DNA of 64,000 bases from Arachnopeziza araneosa. Taxonomy: Eukaryota > Ascomycota > Leotiomycetes > Helotiales > Arachnopezizaceae. The stretch covers positions 496,001 through 560,000 of the forward strand of contig QYAI01000001.1 in the NCBI GenBank assembly GCA_003988855.1, read 5' to 3'. The position numbers and the translations under genes were made by a program. Numbering within the stretch: position 1 is the first letter of the stretch; every line of letters begins with the position of its first letter. Below, one piece after another: positions 34,932 to 45,935 of the stretch. The notes under the pieces were generated by a model. The model was not told the DNA's origin and ran no database searches. It saw only the letters and a program-made list of their open reading frames with translations.

Positions 34932-36362
34932 TCATGATCGACCCTCCATCTGGTCCAGCTTCGCCTTTAACGCCTCATTCCCCTGTATTAATTCTTCTAG
35001 CCAATCCGCCGCCATAATGAGAACAGCACTCTTGCTAAACCCGCCGCCTCGAAGACCAGGGACCAGCTCACCCAAGTCTTCGAAGCCTTCTCGGATCAGC
35101 GTACGTCGTTTTTGCTCGCTCTTGATGTGGTTTTCCCGCTTCTGCTCCTCGGTCAGATTTTCGCGGGCAGCTTTAGCAGTGGCCGCAGCGGTAGATTTCC
35201 TCCGTTTGTGGCCGGGATCGGTGTCAGGTGGCTGCTCGATCTCCTTCTTCATGGATTTCCGCTTCTTCAGAGTCGGTTTGTTCGATGCAGAGACGGGAGA
35301 TTCAAAATCTTCGTCGTCGTCATCTTCGTCTGGAAATTTACTCTTCCTCCGTTTCCGTGGTCTCGGATCTTGCTCGTCCTCCTCGGTCTGTGCTATTGAT
35401 TGAGTGCGTTGGGGTTTGACGGGGGTCTTGATGACAACAGGACTTGACGGCTGGGTAGTGTCGGTGCTACTTGGGATCTGACCCGTTCCAATGATCAACG
35501 CATTTTCCACGGTCTGTATGTGGTATCTCTCTGTTGCTGACACATTGTCTTGTCCGGGAGGGGCCATGAATCCTTGAGATGCATTGAAAGCCGCGTCAGA
35601 TCCCCACCGAATATCGACCTTCTGACCAACCCCTCTCTGCCGTGAAGCGTCGGGCTGCGAGTCAAATATCATGTCCGAGTAGAATGAGTCCCTGAATGTG
35701 TCCCTCACAAAGTCATCTCTACTTGCCTGTGGCGGCATCCCTTGCGGCATCCGTGAAGTAGGTTGCGAGAGGGACTGCGCTCTTGGGGGACCGTTCAGAG
35801 GCTGCATCTGCGGGTCTCGGTTTCTCATCGCCGTTGCATCTGCCATGCTGTATGATCTGCCCGTGGCCCCATTCTGTAGTAATGTAGCTGCTGCAAACAC
35901 ATCTGCCGATGCCGAGGGGAGTATAGCATGTCCTGTGTTCAGCTGCGTATTCATCCCGCCATAGTTCATGTTCGCCATGCCGTGAGATGCCATCTGTGGT
36001 TGCTGCCCAAAGGAAGACGTCGTTCCCATGAATGTCGGTGGCAGCTCTTCCCATCCCAGGCCCAGTTCGGACCCATCGGGTGCATGGTTGAAGAAATCGT
36101 AGTTGAACTGGTCGGAGCTGACGCCATCGAAAAAGCTGTCTAGGAATTTCGATTCGTTGTCGTCGAGTAGTGAGGGACCAGGCGCAGGAGCTGTGGGAGA
36201 CGGGAAGGGAAAATTGGAGGAAGAGTCAAAGGAATCTAGGTGGTGGATTAGCCTGCAGTTTGTCTCGTTCTGGGGGGGGGTTCAGGAAAACAAACAGCCG
36301 AAGGGCATGTCGAGATGAGGTGGCTTTGATGAGCCCATGCTGGGACGCTGAACTACAATCAT
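34932..36362 (-). CDS. Ino4-like bHLH transcription factor
   Basis: The main exon is 34932..36235 on the minus strand. It is open in frame beyond the ATG at 36029, and the acceptor at 36236-36237 points to a first exon. The best candidate is 36296..36362 (ATG at 36362 or 36338) with a GTTTGT donor, which keeps phase and gives about 456 residues; this first exon is tentative. The middle is Gln/Met/Pro-rich with basic KRRKSKFP and acidic DEDDDDEDFE stretches. The C-terminal basic helix-loop-helix (NHIKSEQKRRTLIREGFEDL, then a loop and a second helix) matches the family and most resembles Ino4-type factors. It ends within 20 residues of the second helix. DNA targets are unknown. Confidence 0.8.
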
Positions 36363-37605
36363 TGAGCGGGTCTCGAGAAGGTGGTTGGGAGCTCCGATGG
36401 ACGCAGCAGAGCGTTGCTGTTGCTCTCATCAGAAATTCGCAGTGGGTGTCACGCCGGATCTCATTGTCGTGCGGGTTTCTTGCAGATTCAACGGCGGCGT
36501 TGGTGTAACGAGCGTGCGGCAGCGGGTGGGTGCTGTGGAATGTTGGTAGGTAAGGGCGTGTGTGCTGATTGAGGTTGACGGGGTGGTGAAAGCTTTCTCG
36601 AGCTGCAGAGCGGTGCAGTGCAGTCAATATCTACTCTGCGCCGTTTTGGCGGGGGGGAGCAGCAGCAGCAGCAGCTTTTTGGGTCTAGCAGGGTTCGGCT
36701 CGCTGTTGATATTGATCTCGGAGGGTGGGAACAGAACAGAGCAGAGTTTCTCGTCTCTCTCAACAATTTCCCCGAGATGGATGGATGAGACGATGCACTT
36801 TACGGGAGGCGATTCAAAGCGATGCAAGGCGATGGGTGGTAGGTAGTGTTGTGAGGTTGTAAGGTACGTATCTTCTCACATGTGATGAAAAGCCAGGGCT
36901 GCTGGTCAAGCCACACACAGCCAAGACCGTTGTTGTTGATATTGTTCCGTAGCGAATGATGCTGCTGCTGCTGCTGCTGCTTCTTCTTCTCCTTCTTCTT
37001 CTTCTTCTTCTTCTTCTTCACCCATCTTCTCTCCTTGCTCCTTTGAGTTCAACCCGGAGCGTCCAAGAAGATGAGTCGGGTGCATCTTCTGCCTCTTGAC
37101 CCTCCTGCGTCCCGTCTCGGTCTCTCTGCACTGCTGGTGCTTCCTATTGTTTCCGCGCGCTGGTCGGTAATCTCCATCGATGGGTGCAGGTCCCTGCTTC
37201 ACCTTCAAGCCACCTTCCTCTCTCTCTCTCTCTCTCTCTCTGCCATGGACGAAGATTGTGACGAGGATAATTGCGCCGACTGATGGTGCTGTACTGTACC
37301 GTAGGCTTGTTTCCCAAGACCGAGGCAGTTCCAGGCACAGACACCCGCTCCCCTCTTCTCCCCAGCCCCTTTCCCATCCATTGCACTGCACCAGACACCT
37401 TTGGGCTGCTTCCCCTGGCCGTGTTTGGGAGACCTCATGTCTTAACTGCAGCTCTATTCGTGTCAAACGCGGTTGACGCAAACCATCTCCCGCCCTGTCA
37501 ATCTCCAGAATCCGGGGTAGACTGCCCAAAGCAGCTCTCCACCCCCCCGACACTCACGTACGATAACCTTTCCAGATCTTCCATCCTGATCCTTTGCCTG
37601 CAGCC
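36363..37605. promoter_or_regulatory. Divergent, microsatellite-rich promoter region
   Basis: About 1.24 kb between the bHLH and TMEM135-like genes. It contains AGC, GCT, TTC and TC simple repeats listed separately or in the findings. The frames here are repeat-derived (poly-Lys, poly-Gln) and not credible genes. Confidence 0.6.
36961..37019. repeat. Adjacent (GCT)n and (TTC)n microsatellites
   Basis: About seven GCT units (36961-36981) directly followed by an almost pure TTC array (36981-37019). A (TC)n run follows at about 37217-37241 and an AGC run precedes at about 36659-36675. Confidence 0.9.
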
Positions 37606-39244
37606 ATGCACCATCCAATCACTGCCCGCTCTTCCTCGTCTCAAAGGGCCTTTTCTGCGAATGCTATTCACACCGGTTTCGCACCGGTACTCAAGCCATT
37701 CATTCGCGCCTATTTACTTGGATATGCCTCGAGTACCACGCCGAGGCTCATCACTCTGATCTTGACGTACGTGGGCAGGAAGAGGAAACACTCTGACCAT
37801 TATCCCGAGGTCCATTTCTTGCTCTCGGTTCTCCGCATACTACGAGGCGGAGTGGAATTGCAGCGTTTTCCAACCTTCTGTGCTGCTCTCGTCGGAGGAT
37901 CAACATTACTCGAGGCACGTGACTATCCGACTCTCCTACCCTCCAGGTGACGATGAGCTAAACGTAGTCTAGCTACCGTTGCAAAGAGCCATTTCAAGGA
38001 TTGCATCCAGATTGTCCAGGTTGGCACAGCTCAGGTAGGAAATCTTCGCTTTTCAAAGACTGCGTCTCTTGTCCACCCATCAGTTGCTAAGTCCCAGCAG
38101 GTTGACAAAATGGATTTCAACATTCATTGCTGCATGGTTCAGTCTCAAACTTCTCCAGTCGAAGAGGAGCAAAATCTTTACCGAGAATGTGTCTTATGAG
38201 ACTGCTGAAGGACGAGTTACCAGGCCGACCTTCTTCGCTGGGAGAACGATCGACTTAACTCTCTTTGCAGTCACAAGAGCCCTGGATGTCATTGTGGGAG
38301 CATTATGGTCACAACGAAAAGTCAAGAGGGTGGCCACAGGGAAATGGTCCAAGGTAAGAATATTGTCCCCTATGTTGATTTGTTGCCAACAGTTTCAGCT
38401 TGATCGAGCCATTTCAAACCTTGCCGACCCAGCCATCTTCGCATCCTCATGTGCGCTGATTATGTGGGCGTGGATCTACTCGCCAGATCGACTCCCTCGT
38501 TCATACAACAAATGGATCAAATCAGCAGCTGCTGTGGATCCACGTTTACTCCTCGCCCTACGACGGATGCATTATGGAGAGATGCGATATGGCCTAGAGA
38601 CTGGCCAAGCTCATGTGCTTCAGGATATGTGTAGAGATTACGACTGGCCACTGGAATATGGAGATCCCGTTAAAAGCATCCCTTTTCCTTGTGAGGTAGT
38701 CCACATGGGCTGTGGGAGGAGTTGCGAATACCACGCCTTGTCTAGGCTCGCACGTTCGTTTGCCTGGGCTATCTCTAGCTACCTTCCTTTAAACCTAATC
38801 CTCACCTTTCGCAATCCATCAACCAAAGGGTTGAAACACGCTATCAGGACTTCGATTCGATCTTCCGCTTTCCTTGGAACCTTCATCGCCTTGTATTACT
38901 ACGGCATTTGCCTCACACGGACTCGTATCGGACCTTACGTTTTGGGAACATCTGTCCTTGTTCGAAATCAGATTGACTCAGGGATGTGTATCGCAGGCGG
39001 TTGCGCATTCTGCGGTTGGAGTGTGCTTATCGAGAATGCAGCAAGGAGGAAGGAACTTGGCCTGTTTGTTGCACCAAGAGCGCTTGCAACGTTGATGCCT
39101 AGGAGATATCTGATGAAAGACCAATGGAAGGAGACTCTGGCATTCGCTACAAGTACAGCAGTGGTGTTCACTTGCGTGGGGGAGCAACCTGACAGAGTTC
39201 GAGGTGTGCTAGGAAAGTTGCTACAGACGGTCTTGGCTCAATAA
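37606..39244 (+). CDS. TMEM135-like integral membrane protein
   Basis: Four exons: 37606..37914, 37973..38034, 38098..38353 and 38393..39244, giving 492 residues. The product has several hydrophobic segments, the Gly-rich VGGSTLLE block near residue 97, and the conserved WPLEYGDPVKSIPFPC with a Cys-rich CGRSCEYH loop typical of fungal TMEM135-domain proteins. Animal relatives act at mitochondria or peroxisomes; the role here is unknown. Intron 1 appears to use a GC donor (GCACGT at 37915), because no GT donor nearby keeps both phase and the VGGSTLLE segment. Intron 3 is only 39 nt, or 45 nt with the next AG. Confidence 0.8.
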
Positions 39245-40476
39245 GGAAGGAGCGCGAAGTGATTGCCAACAGCGGATGCGCACCAACAAGTCTGTTGACA
39301 CGATTTGATGGATCTAGAACTCATTTTGCATTGAATGCTATCCCTTTCCGCTACTCAGCTAAATTGGGCGGATGCGATGTCCAAGATTCTATCAAAGTAA
39401 AGGAGGGTTCGGCGGCTATCTGTTAAGAGAGACCTAGGTTCAGGCCTGACGGTGAGATGCCAGGATTGTACCAGCACTCCGTACATCAAAGAACATCGAA
39501 ATCGATGTGGCTTACGTCATTTTCCCAGCCATGCTCAACCAGTTTTTGTGTCGAGGTGCCTCGATTCAAATCTTGCGTCCCTGAATCACTCGGCAACAGC
39601 GGTGCCCCCTTACTTGAGAATATTTGAGAAGGATCTGGGACGGGACATTTTTTAAAATCTTTCCTTCCGCTTGTTACATCTGAGAAGCAGGTACCTGGGA
39701 CGATCTAGACGCATCAGATTCTAGATCTGGATGACAATCTGAGTGGCGGAAAATTGATCCCCATCCAGAGCTGCAATCAAAAGCCACTGTTCACCACCTG
39801 CTCAGGCGTGTTTTCAAACACTCGCGTTCAGCCCTTTCCACTGTGAAACACTACGGTCCGCTCCACTCTCCACCCTCCTACCGACGAAGACGGAGAATTA
39901 GCTACTCTTGGCATAAGGCAATGGGTATTCGATGATTTTGCTCCCCATGAAACGTGCCCCAAGTGGAGCCAGCACCCGTCAACCTTATTACTCAGAGACA
40001 TGAGGTCCATCAATATAACGACGCCGGGACATACCCTCGCAAACAGCCCTGGGAATTCCCACCGTCGCCTCTTGGGGAAACGCACTTTTCGCGTCATACC
40101 CCATCGAAATAGAGACTCTTTGATCCAACGAGGTGTACTTTGCGCTAAACACGTGTCGCTTAGTGATTGATGATAACTCCCCAAGATGGATCTCACTTCC
40201 GATCAGCATCAGGAGGCGGGACTGGTTCGATTTATCTTACTCCAGGCTTGTCCTAGACCGGAGGATCTGAAGACCTTGACGGAAGATATGCGGCTCAGTG
40301 AGAAGCTACCTGTTTGCAATTAAATCCCAAAGAGTGTATATAGAAGTGCAAAATGGTTACTCCCCAAAGTCAAGGCATTTTCTTCATTCATTCTTTACTT
40401 TAACACACTCCAATCCTTTCTACCCTATACTCTTTCCATTCTGCATTCAAATTTACACACTCATTCGTCTGCCAAT
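39245..40476. promoter_or_regulatory. Upstream region of the endopolygalacturonase gene
   Basis: About 1.2 kb without a supported gene. It contains the 3' flank of the TMEM135-like gene and the pectinase promoter. The last 100 bases before the ATG are pyrimidine-rich, as is common in highly expressed fungal genes, and a TATATA-like element lies near 40337. Confidence 0.5.
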
Positions 40477-41903
40477 ATGGTACATTTTTCTGCCCTGGTT
40501 GGCTTGTTTGCTTCTACATTATCCGTTGTATCCGCTCTTCCTGCAGCAGCTCCAGCCCCGACAGCCGCTCCTGATCGAGAAAAGCGGGCTTCATGCACAT
40601 TCTCCGGCTCTAGCGGAGCTGCTGCTGCCAGCAAGTCGAAATCTTCTTGTGCTACGATTGTGTTGAACAATGTTGCCGTCCCATCTGGCACTACGCTGGA
40701 CCTGACGAAGCTGAACAAAGGGACTCATGTACTCAACTCGTAACTTTCCCGCGATATCAACTCACAGGTCACTAGGTCATATTCGAAGGCACCACAACAT
40801 TTGGCTATGAAGAATGGTCCGGTCCGCTCATCTCGGTCTCTGGCACCGACATCGTGGTGACAGGCGCTCCGGGAAACGTCATTGACGGCGGTGGAGCCAG
40901 ATGGTGGGATGGAAAGGGTACCAACGGTGGCAAGACCAAACCCAAATTCTTCTTCGCCCACAGTTTGACCACATCATCTATCAGTGGTCTCAACTTCAAG
41001 AACTCTCCCGTGCAACTCATGAGCATCGACGGCGCTTCTACCTGTGAGGATCCCGGCTCTATCAAACCATAGTTATTTTTTTGCTCATGAGACAGAGTAT
41101 TTCAAGTGATGCACTCTCAAGATAATCGTTTCTAGCGGCCTTTAATCCTCTTCAATCTTAATACACGCTCTAAGAGGAAAATGCTGACTCCCCGGCTTTC
41201 CAGTGGCTCTGACCGACATTAGCATGGACAACTCTGCCGGCGACTCTCTCGGACAGTAAGTTTCAATTCCCATCCCGCCGCAAGTTTCTCCATAAACTCC
41301 CGCCGCAAAGTCTCATCACAAAATGCCTCACTAACTCTCCGAAGCAACACCGACGCCTTCGACGTCGGCTCTTCAACCGGCATAACCATAACCTCGGCCA
41401 ATATCCAAAACCAAGACGACTGCCTGGCCATCAACTCGGGAAGTTCCATCACCTTCACACACGGCACCTGCTCGGGAGGGCACGGCCTCTCCATCGGATC
41501 CGTCGGTGGACGCTCCTCCAACGACGTAAAAAACGTCCTCATCAGCTCCTCGACCATCAAGGACTCCCAGAACGGCATCCGCATCAAGACCGTCTACGGC
41601 GCTACCGGGTCCGTCTCAGACGTCACCTACCAAGATATCGTCCTCCAGAACATCTCCAAGTATGGCATTGTCGTCGAGCAGGATTATGAGAATGGCTCGC
41701 CCACCGGCTCGCCCACCACCGGCGTCCCCATCACCGGCCTGACGGTCAGTGGGGTCACCGGCACCGTCAGCGCGGCCGGCCAGAATGTCTACGTGCTCTG
41801 TGGGGAGGGCGCTTGCGGCGGGTGGACTTGGGAGGGGGTTCAGGTCGAGGGAGGGAAGAAGAGTACCCGGTGTAGCAATGTGCCCGGGGGCGCTTCGTGC
41901 TAG
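40477..41903 (+). CDS. Secreted endopolygalacturonase (GH28)
   Basis: Four exons: 40477..40728, 40776..41043, 41204..41255 and 41345..41903, giving 376 residues. The enzyme hydrolyses internal links of polygalacturonan in plant cell walls. An N-terminal signal peptide of about 20 residues is followed by a short propeptide ending in Lys-Arg (kexin-type site) just before ASC. GH28 catalytic motifs are complete: NTD with Asp194, DD at 215-216, GHG with His237, and RIK at 270-272. Paired cysteines fit the family disulfides and the C-terminus ends in Cys. The gene is alone here, with no other pectin gene beside it. Confidence 0.95.
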
Positions 41904-42306
41904 GCTCCCGAGAACAGGAATAGCTAGAGGCTCGGGGACGCTTTGTTCCCTTTCTTGCATATAATATTCTTGAGCAAATCGTGGCTCCATGTTGGTCCTT
42001 GGGTTGTACATAAACTTTTTGGCTCCAGTCGCTTCGTAGAATGGAGTGTGATGGAGTGCTCGATTAGATTTGCTGTAGGATCTTGGGGATTGAGGCTGAG
42101 AATCTCCATCAAAGCATATTTCTAATTGTGACAGATGACGATAACATCACAGATGAGAAGAGCTTCCGATCTCAAACCAGATTCCTTCATTTGCTATGGC
42201 ACAGTATACTAAGAGAATAAGCTAATGGTGCTCGAATATAATTCAGCCAACAGCAAGAACTGGTCTCGGCAAATGCAGCGAGTAATTTTGATATGACAAT
42301 CGGCCC
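41904..42306. other. Intergenic, convergent 3' ends
   Basis: About 400 bases between the pectinase and ZIP4 stops; nothing supported. Confidence 0.5.
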
Positions 42307-45300
42307 TCAAGCATCGAACTTCAAGCTCATTAACTTGGTCTGCAATGTCCTCTCCAAAGCACCGTTATCAGCACAGTAATGTGCGATATTGAGCGCTTTT
42401 CCTGCCCAATTCTTGCATCCTTCATCATCACTGCTACAATACAGATCAACGGCATGGTTGAATGCTCGGGTCGCTATCCATTCTAGTTCTTCGGATGGAT
42501 AGGTTTCATCACTCTGTATTCATTGGTTATTACCAAGCACGTGTCCAGGATTTGAGACCTACCTCTGAGACTTCCTCGGCGAGATTATGGACTTGATCAA
42601 GTAAACTTTCAGCCACTATTGTATTGTCTGCAACAGCGACCTGGAATAGACATCTCATGTACTTGGCCAGTTTGATTGTATCGAGGGATGATTCAACGAC
42701 CCAAGCTTCGTTAATGATTTTCTTTAACGTTGTAATGAGGACTAGAAAGTAAGGGTTCATTTCACTGAAAACGGCAAGGGAAACGAGACATACCTTGAGT
42801 AGGAGCCTGAGAACATAAGATGATATCCGCCATAATTTCATACACTTGGCTACCTTTACACATATCAGCTTTATGAATAATCCCTCCTAAATCATCCCAG
42901 GCTTTCAGGTGGCATGCAGCTTCGAAATCGAATGCTGCAAGAATGGACAATTTTCTACCAAGATCCTGCTGAGCTTCTTGGCCTAATTTCTCTAATTTCT
43001 CTTGAATAAGATTGTCGAAACTATTAACATGCTTGCGTAACCTGAGATAATGTTGCAGTTGGATCTTAATATTATCTTCACCTCGAGCGATGGTGACTAG
43101 TGCTGTTGCTGCAGAAAAGTCACAAAACATTTTACGCAAAGAGAGATCGTCCACAGTTTGGCTGTCGATGTCTGATGGATAGCGGTCAATGAAGTCGACG
43201 CAACTTTGGAAGAGTTGCAGTGTATGCTGAGGATTCCAGACCGATATGTGCTTGATCGCTAAGTTGTAAGAGTTCTTGGAGAACCAATCGAGTTCATCCA
43301 CAGTCCAGATTGAATCTACAGATGTGGGTGATTGTCTAGCCTTTCGCATAGCGGATGCAGCTGCAACTATAAGAGACTTAAAAGAGGCTGGTGTTAGAAG
43401 ACGTACCTTTGTTAAAGGTCAAACACAACTTCTCTACAGTCTCTTCAACTGGAGGGTTTTCTGGTCTTGGAGGCTCATCAATGATTGTAGTCATCAATCC
43501 AATTGCCAAGCGAAGAAGAGAAGGGAGATGAATATCAGAGGGGCCGCTGTATCCATACTTCTCTAGAACAAGTTGTAGAGTAATTAGGAGCTGGGACTTA
43601 TTTCCTACCTGCTGTGCATCTAAACAGCATGCATAGAGCAGTGTTGGATCTTTCATGGTCGCAGAGCTAAGTATTTGAAGACACTCCGCTGCCAAATCCA
43701 TTTCTCCGCATCGTATAGCAATCTTGTACATTAGAAATCGCGACATTGGTTCGTTTTGTGCAGCTTTTGGCATTGCACTGAAAATTTCTCTTGCATTTCC
43801 AACATCATTCTTAGCAAGTGCACACAACAGTAGCTTTCTGTTTAATGTTAAGAACTAGTCAAAATTTTCAGGATCCAACCCACCTGGATATCCTGGCCAT
43901 ATTAAGTTCGCCAGACTTTTCAAAAACTCGATGCATAGCTAGACGACACCATATCTCTGCTACATCGTACTGGTGCTGGGAACAGTTCGAATCAATCTTT
44001 TTCCATAGCAACTGTTGATTGTGAATAAATTAAAGGGCAGGTAGAGAGAGCGGACCAACCGTATGTGCTGCGAGAGTTGCCGCCGCACTTATTGGCTTTT
44101 TGGCATTGTCTGCAAGTTTCGAAAACATCCTATCGAGTGCTTTGGAAACCTCATCACAGTCTTTCTGGCTAGAACTTATCCACAAACGAGTAATCAAAAC
44201 TTTCTCAAGCCAATCATTTCGATCCTGATCTAGCAATCTTAAGTCAAGAAATTCATCGAGGGTGTGACAAGCCAGGCTAGAGCTTCTATCATTCAGCTTT
44301 CGTATGTGAAACATGATCAACCTGAAGTTAGCGTCGGTCAGAGGCAGTGTCCGAATCAACTTTTGAGTAATATCGCAGTAGGCACTGCTGTCGAAGGTGT
44401 CTACAGTGGGCTGAGACAGCACTTCGAGTCTAAGGAGTAAGACAACCAGTTTGTCTCCAAGCTCATTCTCAAGAAGATCAATCAGCCTTCGAGCCTGTTC
44501 CAGTGATTCGGCATCCTGTAAGCCGAAAAATGCTTTAATTCTTGATTGTATGATAGATATCCGGAGCTCATTTGCATCGATACTCATTCTGTCTAGGTCT
44601 TGGCCGCTGAGAATGTTGTATGCTCTTTCCAGCCACTTAATAGCCATCCGATATTGCCCCTTTTCAACCAGGTTTTTTCCTAACTCATAAAGGGTATCCG
44701 CTAAACTCTCCGCTGTATTAGGATCGAAAAATTGTTGGGAAGAAACGGATTTCTCGAACATGACTTCCGCAACAGCAAGCTGATCTGTATACCAAGCCTA
44801 GATGCTAGTTAAGCAGGCTCAAAGGAAAAGATTCTCCGACCTACAACGGCCGTTCTGAGGATGTAATACTCGGCTAATAACTTCTCGCATGCTCCTCGAT
44901 CTTCATCGGCAAGTTCTGGTTCTGACTGCTTCAACAAGTCTTCATATCCGCCCACCCTTCTGAAAACTTTTGTAGCAAGATCAAACTGTTTTTTCTCTTG
45001 CAAGGACTTAGTCTTGATTGATGGGTAAGGGAATTACTAACCTAAACAAGTCTTCCCGGCCTTAATCCCAATCTTCATCAATCTTGGAAGATTTCCAGTA
45101 GCACTCCTCCCACATTGATGAGCGCAGTCGAGCATAAGAAATGCAAAGACACGTGCTAGAACCAGTATTACAGGCATGTTTTCAGGTTTGTCCGAATCGA
45201 AATCACGTCGAAGTCTGGTGCAAAGGTTCCATATCAATGTTCCGCATCTATCAACTTCTTCGCATCTTGAACTTGTAGTGGGATTGAATTTGTCCGGAAA

Positions 45301-45507
45301 TGATGCCACTTGTTTCTTGGTATCGTCAAGCAATGTACTAGCCGATTTGGAGAGTATCGTTGTTGACAGCTGGGATTCGAGAACGTCTCCGAATGCTACA
45401 TTTATCGTCAACTCTAATAACAGATCGCACGTTGAAACCTATAACAGACCTAGGATATTTCTCAAGCGTTTTTCCTTCTCAGGATTCGGACCATTTGCCG
45501 GAGGCAT
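42307..45507 (-). CDS. ZIP4: SPO22/ZIP4-like meiotic TPR protein, with apparent lesions
   Basis: Exons on the minus strand: 45450..45507 (tentative), 45042..45413, 44845..44996, 44060..44797, 43885..44011, 43407..43837, 42794..43366, 42563..42741 and 42307..42513. Spo22/Zip4 is a chromosome-axis scaffold that promotes meiotic crossovers and synapsis. The protein is a long array of TPR-like helices. Family blocks include WNLCTRLRRD, LADTLYELGKNLVEKGQY, ISVWNPQHTLQLFQSCVDF and the C-terminal ELEWIATRAFNHAVDLYC. Two problems stand out. The N-terminal frame meets TAG at 45439-45441 unless a 36-nt or 78-nt intron is removed. The frame also shifts by one base near 43917-43921, where exon 5 phase cannot join exon 6 in the conserved frame. 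The gene may be damaged, or the sequence may contain errors. Confidence 0.8.
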
Positions 45508-45935
45508 GTTTGAAGATGTTAGGAGTCCATGAGAAGTGTTTCTTGGGCAGCTTTGACTCCGCCTTAAAAGGAAACAAGCAAAGCGAGCTCGTAACGTACG
45601 ATACACTCGAGAATTTATGAGAGTTCAAAATATTTGGTCGTGATAGATGGGTGCTTTTGATGCTTTCATTGTTTACAGAGGCAAGAGAAATATGACAGGT
45701 TTGGAAGGAAACTATTTGGGATCCGAGCTGATTCGAAGGTCGCGCTAGCAGAATGCCACCACGAACGAACGCCAACATTTAATCATTATGTCCAGAACCC
45801 TATCATCTACATGGAATCATGTATATTTAAACGAAAAATTTAATGCTTTACTGGATCTTGCGGCAGGAAATTGCCAACAATCAGTGAGGGACTATATATT
45901 ATTAGCGGGAGAGTGGATGCATAGCTCCAGTTCAC
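45508..45935. other. Intergenic between tandem minus-strand genes
   Basis: About 430 bases holding the ZIP4 promoter and the 3' flank of the AcuM-like gene. A 99-codon minus-strand frame overlaps the ZIP4 start and is not credible. Confidence 0.5.

Noticed and set aside
36800..37553. Frames with Lys and Gln runs
   Set aside because: Derived from the TTC and GCT microsatellites upstream of the bHLH gene.
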